Program-made: the position numbers and the translations under genes
The notes under the pieces: model-generated
Seen by the model: the letters and a program-made list of their open reading frames with translations, nothing else
Databases searched by the model: none
Told to the model about the DNA's origin: nothing
In this document: in pieces, positions 46,328 to 55,698 of the stretch
Layout: every line of letters begins with the position of its first letter
How positions within the stretch are numbered: the first letter of the stretch is position 1
Assembly: GCA_965212025.1 (NCBI GenBank)
Contig: OZ243039.1
Coordinates: 558,001 to 622,000, forward strand
DNA: 64,000 nucleotides
Source: G965212025 sp965212025
GTDB lineage: Bacteria > Pseudomonadota > Gammaproteobacteria > Poriferisulfidales > Oxydemutatoraceae
Direction: 5' to 3'

Positions 46328-46961
46328 AGGGATCGACGCCAGGGAAAAATCTTGTGTAGATCCCGTTTCCGGTTTCCATTTCGATTTTTACCCAACTGGG
46401 CAATTGTTCCAAATCAAAGCTCACGGCACTGTCAGAAAGCGTTTCCTTAACACCACCCCACTCCATTTCAAAGTTCGTAACCTTGTCCAGCAACAGAGCT
46501 TCGTGGGGCGCAGCACCTGAATCGTCCGGACGATCCAGAACCGGCCAGACCTGCCTGTACAGGCGATTGTCTTTTACACAATACATGACTCTTTGCATCC
46601 CGGAAAAAGAGTTGATTCCCGGAGTAATCCCGGAGCGCGTAAAGCTGAACAGGCAATCAGAGTCTTCCAGCTTGGGTTCAAACGCCCGCTCCTTGTCTCT
46701 TTTGTCAACACCAACCTGCACCGGCCGGCGCGCCATGTTGATCAGATCCTGAAACATGACTGTCCACACCACCTGCTCCGTAGACAATTCCTCCGCTTTG
46801 ATTTCCAGCCTCGCTTGAATGCTCATCGTGTCCTGTAGCCCTCGAAAAGACATGGCCGAAACCAAAGCAAAAATCACCATAGAGATCAAGACTTCCAAAA
46901 GCGTGAATGCGCCACATCGCTTTTTCAGCAATGGTGCCGCCGGTCTGCACACAGGGTTCAT
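46302..46961 (-). CDS. gspJ: Type II secretion minor pseudopilin J
   Basis: 219 aa. Prepilin signal cleaved before AFTLLEVLISMVIFAL near residue 18, then GLQDTMSIQARLE and a C-terminal domain with MYCVKDNRLYRQVWPVLDR typical of GspJ. Part of the I-J-K tip complex. Overlaps gspI by four bases. Confidence 0.88.
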   Translation of the reverse strand: MNPVCRPAAPLLKKRCGAFTLLEVLISMVIFALVSAMSFRGLQDTMSIQARLEIKAEELSTEQVVWTVMFQDLINMARRPVQVGVDKRDKERAFEPKLEDSDCLFSFTRSGITPGINSFSGMQRVMYCVKDNRLYRQVWPVLDRPDDSGAAPHEALLLDKVTNFEMEWGGVKETLSDSAVSFDLEQLPSWVKIEMETGNGIYTRFFPGVDPYDPFQRKR

Positions 46962-47347
46962 GGGCCTTGCCGATAGACTCTCAGCACGCTGGCAGGCCTC
47001 TTATTCAAGTCGTCCCCGGAAGTGACTTCGACTTCGTAGCGCACTAGCTTCGTGTCCACCTCGTCTCCGTCCGGTTCGATTTCACTGGTTGACCAGTACC
47101 AGGATGTTCCGGCAATTTCCTCATCACCACTTTCTCCCATTTCCTCCAATTCGTTTTTTTCATTCCTGATCAAACCCGCAGCCAGAACATTCCAGGCAAC
47201 CAAGTGGCTGCGATAGCGTTCCTGCATCCGACCAATGTGGTCGGCGTAGACAGACAAGGCATTCAGTGAAGCGCCGATGGCAATACCCAGCATCACCGTT
47301 GCAATCATGACTTCTATGAGCGTAAAGCCACCCCGCTTTTTATTCAT
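46958..47347 (-). CDS. gspI: Type II secretion minor pseudopilin I
   Basis: 129 aa from the ATG at 47347 (MNKKRGGFTLIEVM), which puts the G/FTLIEV cleavage site next to a short basic leader as expected; the longer frame from 47416 lies inside gspH. The acidic mid-region (NEKNELEEMGESGDEE) is somewhat longer than usual. Overlaps gspH by 8 bp. Confidence 0.88.
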   Translation of the reverse strand: MNKKRGGFTLIEVMIATVMLGIAIGASLNALSVYADHIGRMQERYRSHLVAWNVLAAGLIRNEKNELEEMGESGDEEIAGTSWYWSTSEIEPDGDEVDTKLVRYEVEVTSGDDLNKRPASVLRVYRQGP

Positions 47348-48005
47348 CACTGTCATAGCTATAGCCAGCGCTGATGGCACCACTCGCACCCCAAGTGAAC
47401 CCTCTGTTCGCCTCAATGTTCAAGCTCGTAATAACGCTCCCTGTCGGCTCCCATAGCCCGGTTGGGAGAAAAAAAACCTGGGGTAGACGCTCTTTCCGTT
47501 TCTTCAATTCCAGGAGCAGCTCTTCTTCTTCGGTGAGCGAATCAAGATCTATTTCGCTTTCCTCATCAGACAAGTCGTCCTCTTCATCCTCGCCCGCTTT
47601 TTTTTTGGCCTCCTCTTTCAGCGTCAACAGCACACCGTTGAGAACGACCTTGAAGCCCAACTGGGGATCCCATCTGGTCTCCTCCAGTTCACCAAACTCC
47701 TGCCATTCTTCACCCGTGTAGACCATGGCTGTCGCAACGCCTTCCCGCCACCGGATCCCGTAGACCTTTCCTTCCGTAATCGCCGAGTCTGAAAGCGTAC
47801 GCATCATAATTTGCAGCTGCCGCAACTTGCTTCTCGTTTCCTGCGCATCGCTCAGATCCACAGAAACAAAAACGGCGGCCGCCATGATGCCAACAATGAG
47901 AACCACCACCATGACTTCCAAGAGGGAAAAGCCGGAGCAGCCGACGCGGAAGCCTCGGAAAGCAAACCCGGGAATGGACTTGCTCAGTTCTCTTCCAGAT
48001 TCCAA
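47340..48005 (-). CDS. gspH: Type II secretion pseudopilin H with an acidic insert
   Basis: 221 aa, apparent TTG start within the gspG end. Prepilin site CSG/FSLLEVMVVVLIVG near residue 25. The mature domain has the GspH strands, but residues about 116-155 are a charge-rich block (AGEDEEDDLSDEESEIDLD, then a run of Glu, Leu and Lys) that most GspH proteins lack. GspH sits between the major pseudopilin and the tip. Confidence 0.8.
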   Translation of the reverse strand: MESGRELSKSIPGFAFRGFRVGCSGFSLLEVMVVVLIVGIMAAAVFVSVDLSDAQETRSKLRQLQIMMRTLSDSAITEGKVYGIRWREGVATAMVYTGEEWQEFGELEETRWDPQLGFKVVLNGVLLTLKEEAKKKAGEDEEDDLSDEESEIDLDSLTEEEELLLELKKRKERLPQVFFLPTGLWEPTGSVITSLNIEANRGFTWGASGAISAGYSYDSDE

Positions 48006-48448
48006 TTCCCTATGTCAGCATCCAGCCCGGTGCCACCTTCATAACCGTCTGAACCAAGGCTGTAGACGTCAAACTTGCCGCCACGAATTCCTGGCTGAAT
48101 ATATTGATAGGGGTTCCCCCAAGGGTCATTCGGAGTCCGTTCCAGGTATTTGTTTTCCCCATTGCCCAGTTCGTCCAAGGTGGACGGATAGGTCAGGTTG
48201 TCGAGCCGATACAAGCTCAAGGCGCTGACGATTGTTCGAATGTCCTGCTTGGCTCTCACCTGGCGTGCGTGGTCAGGTCGATCCATGATTGCCGGAACCA
48301 CCAAGGTCGCGAGTATTCCCAGGATGACGACCACGATCATGATCTCGATCAGGGTGAAGCCGCGGACCCTTCTTTTCTTTCCCGAAACGGTCTGCTTCAC
48401 AACCATTCGATGTTTAAGAAAAAGTGCTATTTTGTCTTTGAATCGCAT
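47984..48448 (-). CDS. gspG: Type II secretion major pseudopilin G
   Basis: 154 aa from the ATG at 48448. Cleavage site RG/FTLIEIMIVVVILGILA near residue 30, then VPAIMDRPDHARQVRAKQDI and TPNDPWGNPYQYIQPG; Ca-binding C-terminal loop with GSDGYEGG. First recognised gsp gene here; the start overlaps by one base the stop of a possible 48-aa ORF. gspC, D, E and F are not in the window. Confidence 0.92.
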   Translation of the reverse strand: MRFKDKIALFLKHRMVVKQTVSGKKRRVRGFTLIEIMIVVVILGILATLVVPAIMDRPDHARQVRAKQDIRTIVSALSLYRLDNLTYPSTLDELGNGENKYLERTPNDPWGNPYQYIQPGIRGGKFDVYSLGSDGYEGGTGLDADIGNWNLEEN

Positions 48449-48594
48449 CAATTAACGCTCAGGTCTCCCTCTCGGACGACAATGCCCTGGAAGCTGAAGC
48501 TCATAAGCCCCGAAAACAAGCCCGGCTCACTGCGGGTGCATTCTACCTTATAGATTGGAATTTTCTCCAATGGCGTTTGCCTCCTGCCAAGCAT
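48448..48594 (-). CDS. Possible 48-aa ORF coupled to gspG
   Basis: From ATG at 48594 the frame encodes a short protein containing IYKVECTRSEPGLFSGL and GIVVREGDL, stopping at a TGA whose A is the first base of the gspG ATG (TGATG). Codon choice looks protein-like and the overlap suggests translational coupling. No family recognised; it might be the tail of a lost gene. Confidence 0.35.
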   Translation of the reverse strand: MLGRRQTPLEKIPIYKVECTRSEPGLFSGLMSFSFQGIVVREGDLSVN

Positions 48595-48785
48595 ACAGCC
48601 TTGCCCTAAGACTCCGGAAGCCGACCCCGGAAACCGGAAAATGTGCGGCTGTAGATTGCCGGATATATCGCAGCGCCTTGCATTCTGGCATGAGACACGG
48701 CTCCCTGACTGTCGAATATCCCAAACAATGTATCATCAGCGCTTGCTTACACATTGCTTTTTGACAGGCTTGCGGAGCGCCAAAA

Positions 48786-49553
48786 ATGATCACGGTTATT
48801 TCACCAGCCAAGCGTCTGGATTTTGATTCGCAGATACCCTCCCACCGGCAAAGTCGCGCCGCCTTCCCGCTACAGTCTGAGCGATTGGTGGATCGCTTGC
48901 GCAGGCTTTCCCCGGTAGCGTTGCAGAAAATGATGAAGATCAGCAGCAAGCTGGCCGAGCTCAACCACTTGCGCTTCCAGACTTGGGCAAGGCCGACTAA
49001 AAAGCGCGGCGCCAGACCCGCGATCCACGCTTTCAAAGGAGACGTTTATATGGGGCTGGATGCCGACAAAATGGATGACGGGGATCTGTCTTTCGCGCAG
49101 GAACACCTCTTCATTCTTTCCGGGCTCCATGGCGTATTGCGACCCTTGGATCTGATTTTGCCTTACCGCCTGGAAATGAATACGCAGTTTGATACCGGAG
49201 AAGGAGAAAGTCTGTACAAATTCTGGGGCAATACCATCACCAACTATCTCAATCGTAAACTGCGTGGCGAGCAAAATCCGACATTGATCAATCTGGCTTC
49301 CGTGGAGTATTTCAACTCCGTCAAGCCCTCACTTCTGAATGCCAATATTATCAGCCCGGCATTCAAAGAATGGCGAGGGGATCGCTTCAAAGTCGTAAGC
49401 TTTAATGCCAAGCGCGCCCGTGGGCTGATGAGTCGCTACATCGTGAAAAAGCGCATCAATGACCCCGAATTGCTGAAAAATTTCACGGAAGGTGGCTACG
49501 CCTACCACCCGGACGTATCCACAGAAAAACTTTGGACTTTCGTGCGCGCCTGA
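48786..49553 (+). CDS. yaaA: Peroxide stress protein YaaA
   Basis: 255 aa. ISPAKRLDF at the N-terminus, QTWARPTKKRGARPAIHAFKGDVY near residues 64-87 and GLHGVLRPLDLILPYRLEM match YaaA/DUF328, which lowers free iron during peroxide stress and has a DNA-binding helix-hairpin-helix-like fold. Divergent from the gsp genes. Confidence 0.92.
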   Translation: MITVISPAKRLDFDSQIPSHRQSRAAFPLQSERLVDRLRRLSPVALQKMMKISSKLAELNHLRFQTWARPTKKRGARPAIHAFKGDVYMGLDADKMDDGDLSFAQEHLFILSGLHGVLRPLDLILPYRLEMNTQFDTGEGESLYKFWGNTITNYLNRKLRGEQNPTLINLASVEYFNSVKPSLLNANIISPAFKEWRGDRFKVVSFNAKRARGLMSRYIVKKRINDPELLKNFTEGGYAYHPDVSTEKLWTFVRA

Positions 49554-49650
49554 TGGCCAGCCCGGGGTCACCCACCGAAACGCATCCCCAAAACCCCGCA
49601 CAACCGGAGAAGCACAAAACCGTGAAGCAGCGACGTCCCGCACGCTCTTT

Positions 49651-51075
49651 ATGACCCCGTCTGCGGAGCTGATGGCACCTCCTGCCGTCAGTCCCGTTCT
49701 GCCTCCGGCCAGAATTCATATCGCCGGCATCTGCGGAACGTTTATGGCGGGCGTGGCGTGTATGGCAAAAGAGCTGGGTTTTCAGGTTGCAGGAAGTGAC
49801 GGCGCGGTCTACCCGCCCATGGATCGGCAGTTGCACGCAGCAAAGATCCCCGTTTATTCCGGCTACGATGTTCGGGATCTGGATCCGCGTTGCGAACTCG
49901 TGATTATGGGAAACATCATGTCCCGCGGCATGCCCTTTGTCGAAGCGGTTCTGAAAAAACGCATACCGCTCATGTCTGGCCCACAATGGCTGGCACAATA
50001 TGTCCTCCCAAGCCGCTTGGTCATCGCAGTGTCGGGAACCCACGGGAAGACCACCACAGCCAGCATGGTTGCCTGGATATTGCAGGACTGTGGGCTGGAG
50101 CCAGGATTCCTGATTGGTGGTGTGCCGGATAATTTTTCTGTTTGCGCGCGCTTGGGCAGAGGCAGGTATTTTGTCGTCGAAGCGGATGAGTACGACAGCG
50201 CATATTTTGACAAGCGACCGAAGTTCCTGCACTTTCATCCAGATCTGTTGATTCTGAACAATCTGGAATACGACCATGCGGATATTTTTGAAGACCTCAC
50301 TGCCCTGGAACTGCAGTTCGCCTGGTTGCTGCGCAATGTCCGAAGCGATGGCGTGGTGATTACGCGTGCACAGGACGCTGCGTTGGAACGAGTGATCGCG
50401 CGAGGAAATTGGGCAAGGTGCGTTCGCTTTGGTTATGCCGACGAACAAGAACCTGACTGGGCAGTGGCAGGCAGCGAGGGAGAGCGGTGGCTTGCAGGCA
50501 AAGGCAGCAAGGATAAACAGACGGCTTGCCGCTATCCAGCGCAAAAGCTGTGTGGGGAACACAATCTGTTGAACGCAACGGCGGCAGTGGCGGCCACCTG
50601 CGAGGCAGGAATAGCTGCTCCGGAAGCGCTTGCGGCACTGGCAAATTTTCGTGGAGTCTCGCGTCGGCTGGAAGTGATTTCAAAGCGCAAAGGAATAACG
50701 GTTTATGACGATTTTGCCCACCACCCCACGGCAATTGAAGCAAGCGTCAAAGCGGTTCGCTCAGTCAGCACCACAGGTCGCGTGCTTGCAGTTTTTGAAC
50801 CACGTTCCAACACGATGAAGCTTGGGGTGCACAATGCCTCGCTCGCTTCGGCTTTTGCGGCAGCATCTCGGGTTTACTGCTATTGCCCGCCAGTGCTCGG
50901 CTGGTCATTGAAAGCCGTATTTCCAAAATCAGGAAACAAGTTTCATTGTTTTAGGGATACGGAGTCTTTGTTTCAGGCAGTGACTGCCGAAGCGCGAGAA
51001 AAGGATCACGTGCTGGTGATGTCTAACGGCCATTTCGCGAACCTGCCAGCACGCCTTGCGGCTTTCTATGCCTGA
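49651..51075 (+). CDS. mpl: UDP-MurNAc:L-Ala-gamma-D-Glu-meso-DAP ligase Mpl
   Basis: Mpl reattaches recycled tripeptide to UDP-MurNAc. 474 aa from the ATG at 49651; the frame is open back to 49492 but that overlaps yaaA. Motifs: IHIAGICGTFMAGVA, ATP-binding SGTHGKTTTASM near residue 130, EADEYDSAYFDKRPKFLHF and DDFAHHPTAIEAS of the Mur ligase family. Confidence 0.92.
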   Translation: MTPSAELMAPPAVSPVLPPARIHIAGICGTFMAGVACMAKELGFQVAGSDGAVYPPMDRQLHAAKIPVYSGYDVRDLDPRCELVIMGNIMSRGMPFVEAVLKKRIPLMSGPQWLAQYVLPSRLVIAVSGTHGKTTTASMVAWILQDCGLEPGFLIGGVPDNFSVCARLGRGRYFVVEADEYDSAYFDKRPKFLHFHPDLLILNNLEYDHADIFEDLTALELQFAWLLRNVRSDGVVITRAQDAALERVIARGNWARCVRFGYADEQEPDWAVAGSEGERWLAGKGSKDKQTACRYPAQKLCGEHNLLNATAAVAATCEAGIAAPEALAALANFRGVSRRLEVISKRKGITVYDDFAHHPTAIEASVKAVRSVSTTGRVLAVFEPRSNTMKLGVHNASLASAFAAASRVYCYCPPVLGWSLKAVFPKSGNKFHCFRDTESLFQAVTAEAREKDHVLVMSNGHFANLPARLAAFYA

Positions 51076-51117
51076 GCACCTCAGTCCTGCCGTGCTGGAG
51101 CCGCTGCCCACGATCCC

Positions 51118-53001
51118 ATGACCACGCCTAAATCTGCCGGGTCCGCCGCGAGCGCAGTCTCTGCAAAGCCATCGGCCACAGTGACCGGGCAGACGAGTGC
51201 CTCAACCCTGGATTTTCGCAAGCTCCTGCAACTCGTGCTGCACCATCGCCGCCTCTTGCTGCGTGCCAATATTATTGCCACGCTGGCGACGCTCTCAATC
51301 GTAATGCTGCCCCTGTTAATGCCGCTGCTGGTTGACGAAGTTCTGCTGAATCAACCGGGCAAAATTGTTTCCGCCATAAATTCCCTGACTCCTGCTCACT
51401 GGCACGGCCCGCTACTGTACGTGGGCGCGGTGCTGGGGCTCAGTATTTTTTTGCGTGTAGCCGGGTGGGGATTTTTCGCCTGGCATTCCATGCTGTTTAT
51501 CCAGATTTCCAAAAATGTGATTTACAAAATACGCAGGCACCTGCTTTTACACCTTGGCGGGGTTTCCGCGTCTGAGTTCGAAGATACCGGAGCCGGCACG
51601 GTCGGGGCGCGACTGGTCACTGACCTGGAAACACTGGATCAGTTTATGGGTGTGGCGATCAGTCGTCTGCTGGTGTGCATATTGATGATTGTCTTCACCG
51701 CCATCATTTTGCTGCTGCTTCACTGGCAACTGGCGATATATATGTTGCTGCTCAATCCCCTGGTCATTTATTTCACCATGACGATCGGCAGGCGCGTCAG
51801 ACACCTCAAAAAGGCAGAAAACAAGGCGGTGGAAGTTTTTCAACAGAGCATCACAGAAGTCTTTTCCGGCTTGCATCAGATCAGAGCCGCAAACCGTGAC
51901 CGTCATTATTTCCTGGGACTTGTGCAACTGGCGCGAAAGTTACGCAGACGCTCTGCCAGCTATAACTGGAAGACTGAGGTCTACAGGAAGTTCTCCTTCC
52001 TGGTTTTCCTCCTGGGCTTTGACGTCTTCCGTGCTGGCTGCATCCTTATGGTTCTGTTTTCAGATCTGACGATTGGGGAAATGATCGCGTCTTTTGGCTA
52101 CTTGTGGTTCATGCTGGAACCCATGCAGGAACTGCTCGGCATGCAATACACTTTCTACGCCGCAAAAGGGGCACTAGGTCGCGTGAACGAAGTGCTCTGC
52201 CTTGACAAAGAACCGGAATACCCATTGATTGAAAACCCTTTCTCGGGTCAGAAAACAGCTTCTCTTCAAGTGCGCAACCTGTGCCTGTCATACGACTCGA
52301 AACCCGTGCTGAATCGCTTGAGCATGGACATTGAGGCAGGCGAAAAAGTTGCCCTGGTTGGGGCAAGCGGCGGTGGTAAAACGACTTTTGTGCAGCTATT
52401 GCTTGGTCTGCACGAGAAGGAGTCGGGAAGCATTGCTTTTAGCGGAGTCCCAATCGAGCGAATCGGTTATGAAACCATACGTAAAAACGTCGGATGCGTT
52501 TTGCAGCAACCCGCGCTTTTTAACGAGTCGATACGGGATAACATCACGCTTGGCACACGGATTCCCGATAGCCGTATTTGGGAAACGCTGGAAATCGTGC
52601 AACTTGCCGAATTTGTTCAATCACGACACGATGGACTGGAGACCATGGTTGGTCTGCAAGGCCTGAGACTTTCAGGCGGTCAGCAGCAACGACTGGCAGT
52701 GGCGCGCATGCTCATAACAGATCCCAAGCTGGTCATTCTGGACGAGGCAACCTCGGCGCTGGATTCACAAACCGAAACCTGCCTGCACGAAGCGTTGTTT
52801 CAGCATTTGCAGAGTCGCACGGTGTTACTCGTTGCCCACCGACTGAACGCGGTCTTGCAGGCAGATCGGGTGCTGGTTTTTGAAGATGGACAAATTATTG
52901 AACAGGGGAAGCACTCGTCCCTGCTTTCCAGCAAAGGTCTTTATTCCCGTCTTTTTTCCGCACAAGTGGAAGCACGGCAACAGCCAAGCCACAACCTTTA
53001 A
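51118..53001 (+). CDS. ABC exporter, fused membrane and ATPase domains (MsbA-like class)
   Basis: 627 aa. Six predicted membrane helices in residues about 45-330, then an ATPase domain with Walker A GASGGGKTT near residue 418, signature LSGGQQQRLA near 520, Walker B LVILDEATSALDS and switch His in VAHRL. Works as a homo- or heterodimer exporting a lipid, peptide or drug; nothing nearby fixes the substrate. 42 bp after mpl. A neighbouring accessory (HlyD) gene is absent. Confidence 0.85.
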   Translation: MTTPKSAGSAASAVSAKPSATVTGQTSASTLDFRKLLQLVLHHRRLLLRANIIATLATLSIVMLPLLMPLLVDEVLLNQPGKIVSAINSLTPAHWHGPLLYVGAVLGLSIFLRVAGWGFFAWHSMLFIQISKNVIYKIRRHLLLHLGGVSASEFEDTGAGTVGARLVTDLETLDQFMGVAISRLLVCILMIVFTAIILLLLHWQLAIYMLLLNPLVIYFTMTIGRRVRHLKKAENKAVEVFQQSITEVFSGLHQIRAANRDRHYFLGLVQLARKLRRRSASYNWKTEVYRKFSFLVFLLGFDVFRAGCILMVLFSDLTIGEMIASFGYLWFMLEPMQELLGMQYTFYAAKGALGRVNEVLCLDKEPEYPLIENPFSGQKTASLQVRNLCLSYDSKPVLNRLSMDIEAGEKVALVGASGGGKTTFVQLLLGLHEKESGSIAFSGVPIERIGYETIRKNVGCVLQQPALFNESIRDNITLGTRIPDSRIWETLEIVQLAEFVQSRHDGLETMVGLQGLRLSGGQQQRLAVARMLITDPKLVILDEATSALDSQTETCLHEALFQHLQSRTVLLVAHRLNAVLQADRVLVFEDGQIIEQGKHSSLLSSKGLYSRLFSAQVEARQQPSHNL

Positions 53002-53340
53002 TGCTTCAGGCTTGGGTGATTGCCTGGGGATCAGATCGCGCGGCTTCGGGAGCACAAAGAAGAAATGAAGGACGTCTGACATCAGGGACAACAGGGACAA
53101 CAGGGTCGGCAAACCGAACTCTCAGCTTTCGTGAACTATTAGAAAGAAAAAAGCCCGTACCGGGGCGAACAAATGCTTCCTTTGCGCTTCTTGCCGCCCT
53201 CCCGGATCAAAAGCAGAGGAAGTACTGCTACACTCGGAACGTTCAGACTTTTACCGGGCAGAAAAAACGCACTGCCAACGAGCAAAGACCCGCCCGGTTT
53301 TTCACACAAGTCATTTGATAGTGACAGGAGGAATCTGACC
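53002..53340. other. Intergenic stretch with a possible terminator
   Basis: No gene I can support; a 105-aa frame starting at the ABC stop (TAATG) has no family character. ACCGGGC at 53253-53259 pairs perfectly with GCCCGGT at 53292-53298, followed by Ts, but the 32-nt loop is long for a terminator. AGGAGG at 53323 serves the next gene. Confidence 0.35.
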
Positions 53341-53949
53341 ATGACGTTTCAAACCCCATACACTCCCGACTTTTCACTTCGGGAAGAAAGTGCCCTAAGC
53401 GATATCGAGTTCTATCAGCGTTGGTCGCCGCGCTCTTTTCGGAAAGCAGTGATTGACCAGGAAACGCAAGCCAAAATTTTTGACGCCGCACGTTGGTCGC
53501 CGTCCTGTTCCAACGAACAGCCTTGGTTGATAGTGACCTCAACGGACGAAACTTTTTCAGTGTTTCTGGATCTCTTGACCGAAGGCAATCAGGGCTGGGC
53601 AAAGCGGGTCTCATTGCTGGGTTTTATTTTTTCCAGACGTCGCTTCTCGCACAACGACAAGCCGAACGTGCTCGCGCACTTCGATTGTGGCGCAGCCTGG
53701 CTGGGTCTGACGTTACAGGCCAGACGCCTGGGCTTGTACACGCACGGAATGGGCGGCATTCACCGGGAAAAGACTTACGGGGCTTTGAACGTTTCACAGG
53801 CAGACTACGAAGTGACGTGTGGTTTTGCGTTGGGAGCCATTGACGAACCTGAGGTGCTAAGCGAAGAGCGCTCCAAGGCCGAACGCCACCTCACTGACCG
53901 CTTGCCGCTTGACAAGGTCTGGCGAAGCGGTCTGCGCCAGCTCCCGTAA
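53341..53949 (+). CDS. Nitroreductase-family flavoprotein
   Basis: 202 aa from the ATG at 53341 behind AGGAGG. RWSPRSFRKAVIDQETQAKIF and AARWSPSCSNEQPW form the FMN-binding N-terminal region, and AWLGLTLQARRLGLYTHGMGG the second. The family reduces nitroaromatics, flavins or enones with NAD(P)H; substrate unknown. Convergent with hemL. Confidence 0.85.
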   Translation: MTFQTPYTPDFSLREESALSDIEFYQRWSPRSFRKAVIDQETQAKIFDAARWSPSCSNEQPWLIVTSTDETFSVFLDLLTEGNQGWAKRVSLLGFIFSRRRFSHNDKPNVLAHFDCGAAWLGLTLQARRLGLYTHGMGGIHREKTYGALNVSQADYEVTCGFALGAIDEPEVLSEERSKAERHLTDRLPLDKVWRSGLRQLP

Positions 53950-54046
53950 CACACACTCAAGACTGAAGGAGAATAGCTGCAACGCTTTGTTTCTCGTACT
54001 CAGCGTCACCTGTATGGATCTGCCGGTTTTTGCAAAGCCACGTGCG

Positions 54047-55366
54047 CTAAATTTCTGGCGTCCTGGTCTTGGTGCTCTGGATTTCCTGGAAGGTGGCGTG
54101 CGCGGCAGCAATAGTTTTTTGAATATGTGCCTCCCCGTGAGCTGCTGAAACAAAACCTGCTTCAAAAGCTGACGGCGCCAAATAGATTCCGCGTCGCAAC
54201 ATGCCGCTATGGAAGAGGCCAAAAAGCTCGGTGTCAGTTGTTTTGGCGGTGGAGAAATCTGAAACCTGGTGCGCTGAAAAAAAGCAACCAAACATGCCAC
54301 CTTCCGAATCGCACTGAAAAGCAATATCATTGCTGGCGGCGGCCACCCTTAACCCCTCACAAAGCTCTCGCGTCCGCTTCGTCAAACCTTCATAAAAACC
54401 GGTTTTGCCAATCAGCGAAAGCGTTTTGATTGCTGCCGCGGTTACCAACGGGTTCCCGGACAAAGTCCCGGCTTGGTAGACCGACCCAAAGGGTGCCAGC
54501 TCCCGCATCAGCTCGCTTCTCCCACCGAAAACACCGAAGGGCAACCCACCACCTGCCACTTTTCCCAAGGTGCTCAGGTCAGGCAGGATGCCAAGCAGGG
54601 ATTGGGCACCTCCCGCAGCTACGCGAAAGCCACTCATGACCTCGTCATAAATCAATACGCTCCCAGCCTCGCTGCAAAGCGTACGCATGGTCTGGAGAAA
54701 TTCCGGGTGGCCACGAACCATTCCCATATTCCCGGCAATAGGCTCGACAATCACCGCCGCCACTTCCTTGCCATATCTTTCAAACGTTTTCGTGAGCGTG
54801 GCGGTGTCGTTATAAGGCAACACGAAAGTGTCGCTCACGGTCGCTGCCGGAACACCGGGCGACCCGGGCACACCAAAAGTCACGACGCCAGAACCAGCAC
54901 CGGCGAGTAAGGCGTCAGCATGCCCGTGATAGCAACCATCAAACTTTATGATGCGGTTTCTGCCGGTATGACCACGCGCCAGGCGAATCGCACTCATGGT
55001 CGCCTCCGTTCCGGAATTCACCATTCGCAGCATTTCCAAGGTCGGAAAAAATCTGCGGATCATTTCCGCTAACTGCGTTTCCTTTCTGGTGGGCGCCCCA
55101 AAACTCAAACCCTCAGACGCTGACTGCGTGACCGCCGCAACCACTTCCGGGTGGGCATGTCCCAGAATTGCAGCACCCCAGGAACCAACGAAGTCCACGT
55201 ATTCGTTGCCGTCAACGTCAAAAATCAATGGCCCTTTGCCATGTGCAATAAAAAGCGGTGTGCCATGAACAGCGCAGAATGCGCGTACCGGAGAATTTAC
55301 GCCGCCCGGGAAAATCTCACACGCCTGAGCGTACAACGCTTGAGATTTTCTGGTCGCCCCTGCCAT
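54047..55366 (-). CDS. hemL: Glutamate-1-semialdehyde 2,1-aminomutase
   Basis: HemL makes 5-aminolevulinate for heme in the C5 pathway. 439 aa from the ATG at 55366. FPGGVNSPVRAF at the N-terminus, MVNSGTEATMSAIRLARG, DEVMSGFR and the PLP-lysine region TLGKVAGGGLPFG near residue 263 are intact. Length is usual apart from a slightly long C-terminus. Confidence 0.94.
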   Translation of the reverse strand: MAGATRKSQALYAQACEIFPGGVNSPVRAFCAVHGTPLFIAHGKGPLIFDVDGNEYVDFVGSWGAAILGHAHPEVVAAVTQSASEGLSFGAPTRKETQLAEMIRRFFPTLEMLRMVNSGTEATMSAIRLARGHTGRNRIIKFDGCYHGHADALLAGAGSGVVTFGVPGSPGVPAATVSDTFVLPYNDTATLTKTFERYGKEVAAVIVEPIAGNMGMVRGHPEFLQTMRTLCSEAGSVLIYDEVMSGFRVAAGGAQSLLGILPDLSTLGKVAGGGLPFGVFGGRSELMRELAPFGSVYQAGTLSGNPLVTAAAIKTLSLIGKTGFYEGLTKRTRELCEGLRVAAASNDIAFQCDSEGGMFGCFFSAHQVSDFSTAKTTDTELFGLFHSGMLRRGIYLAPSAFEAGFVSAAHGEAHIQKTIAAAHATFQEIQSTKTRTPEI

Positions 55367-55378
55367 TATGTCGATCAA

Positions 55379-55698
55379 GCGCTCACAAGGCTGGATTTAC
55401 AAGGATTCAACTTCAGTCTCCAAGTTGCATTCAGGCCACATTTCTCCCAGAATGGGGCGCTATCAAGTTTCTTGTTGAACAACGTGCTCCCTTCTCCCGC
55501 CTCCATCGCAGAGGGTGATATTACAGTAGCTTTTGGGCTGGCACGCCGGGATCATATTTTGCCGATGTTTGGAAGGGACGCTAAAGAAGAAGGCGTCAGC
55601 TTGGCAGTCCAGGATATTTGTATCACTCAGACAGCACCAGAGGAAGCTGATTGCTTTTGCTTTGAGGACTTGCGAACTTTTTCAGTGACCAATAGCAC
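55379..55698 (+). other. Stretch between hemL and purM with a frame overlapping the purM start
   Basis: The plus-strand frame here (for example LNNVLPSPASIAEGDITVAFG and APEEADCFCFEDL) stays open from inside hemL to a TGA at 55700-55702 that overlaps the purM ATG at 55699 (ATGA). No good start codon or family was found. The minus strand has several stops. Possibly a coupled small gene, possibly chance. Confidence 0.3.

Noticed and set aside
53145..53165. Rho-independent terminator (CCCG-TAC-CGGG with an A-run)
   Set aside because: It would act on the minus strand, where no gene ends.
53001..53318. 105-aa frame starting at the ABC exporter stop
   Set aside because: Contains short DNA-level repeats and no protein family features; overlaps the leader of the nitroreductase gene.
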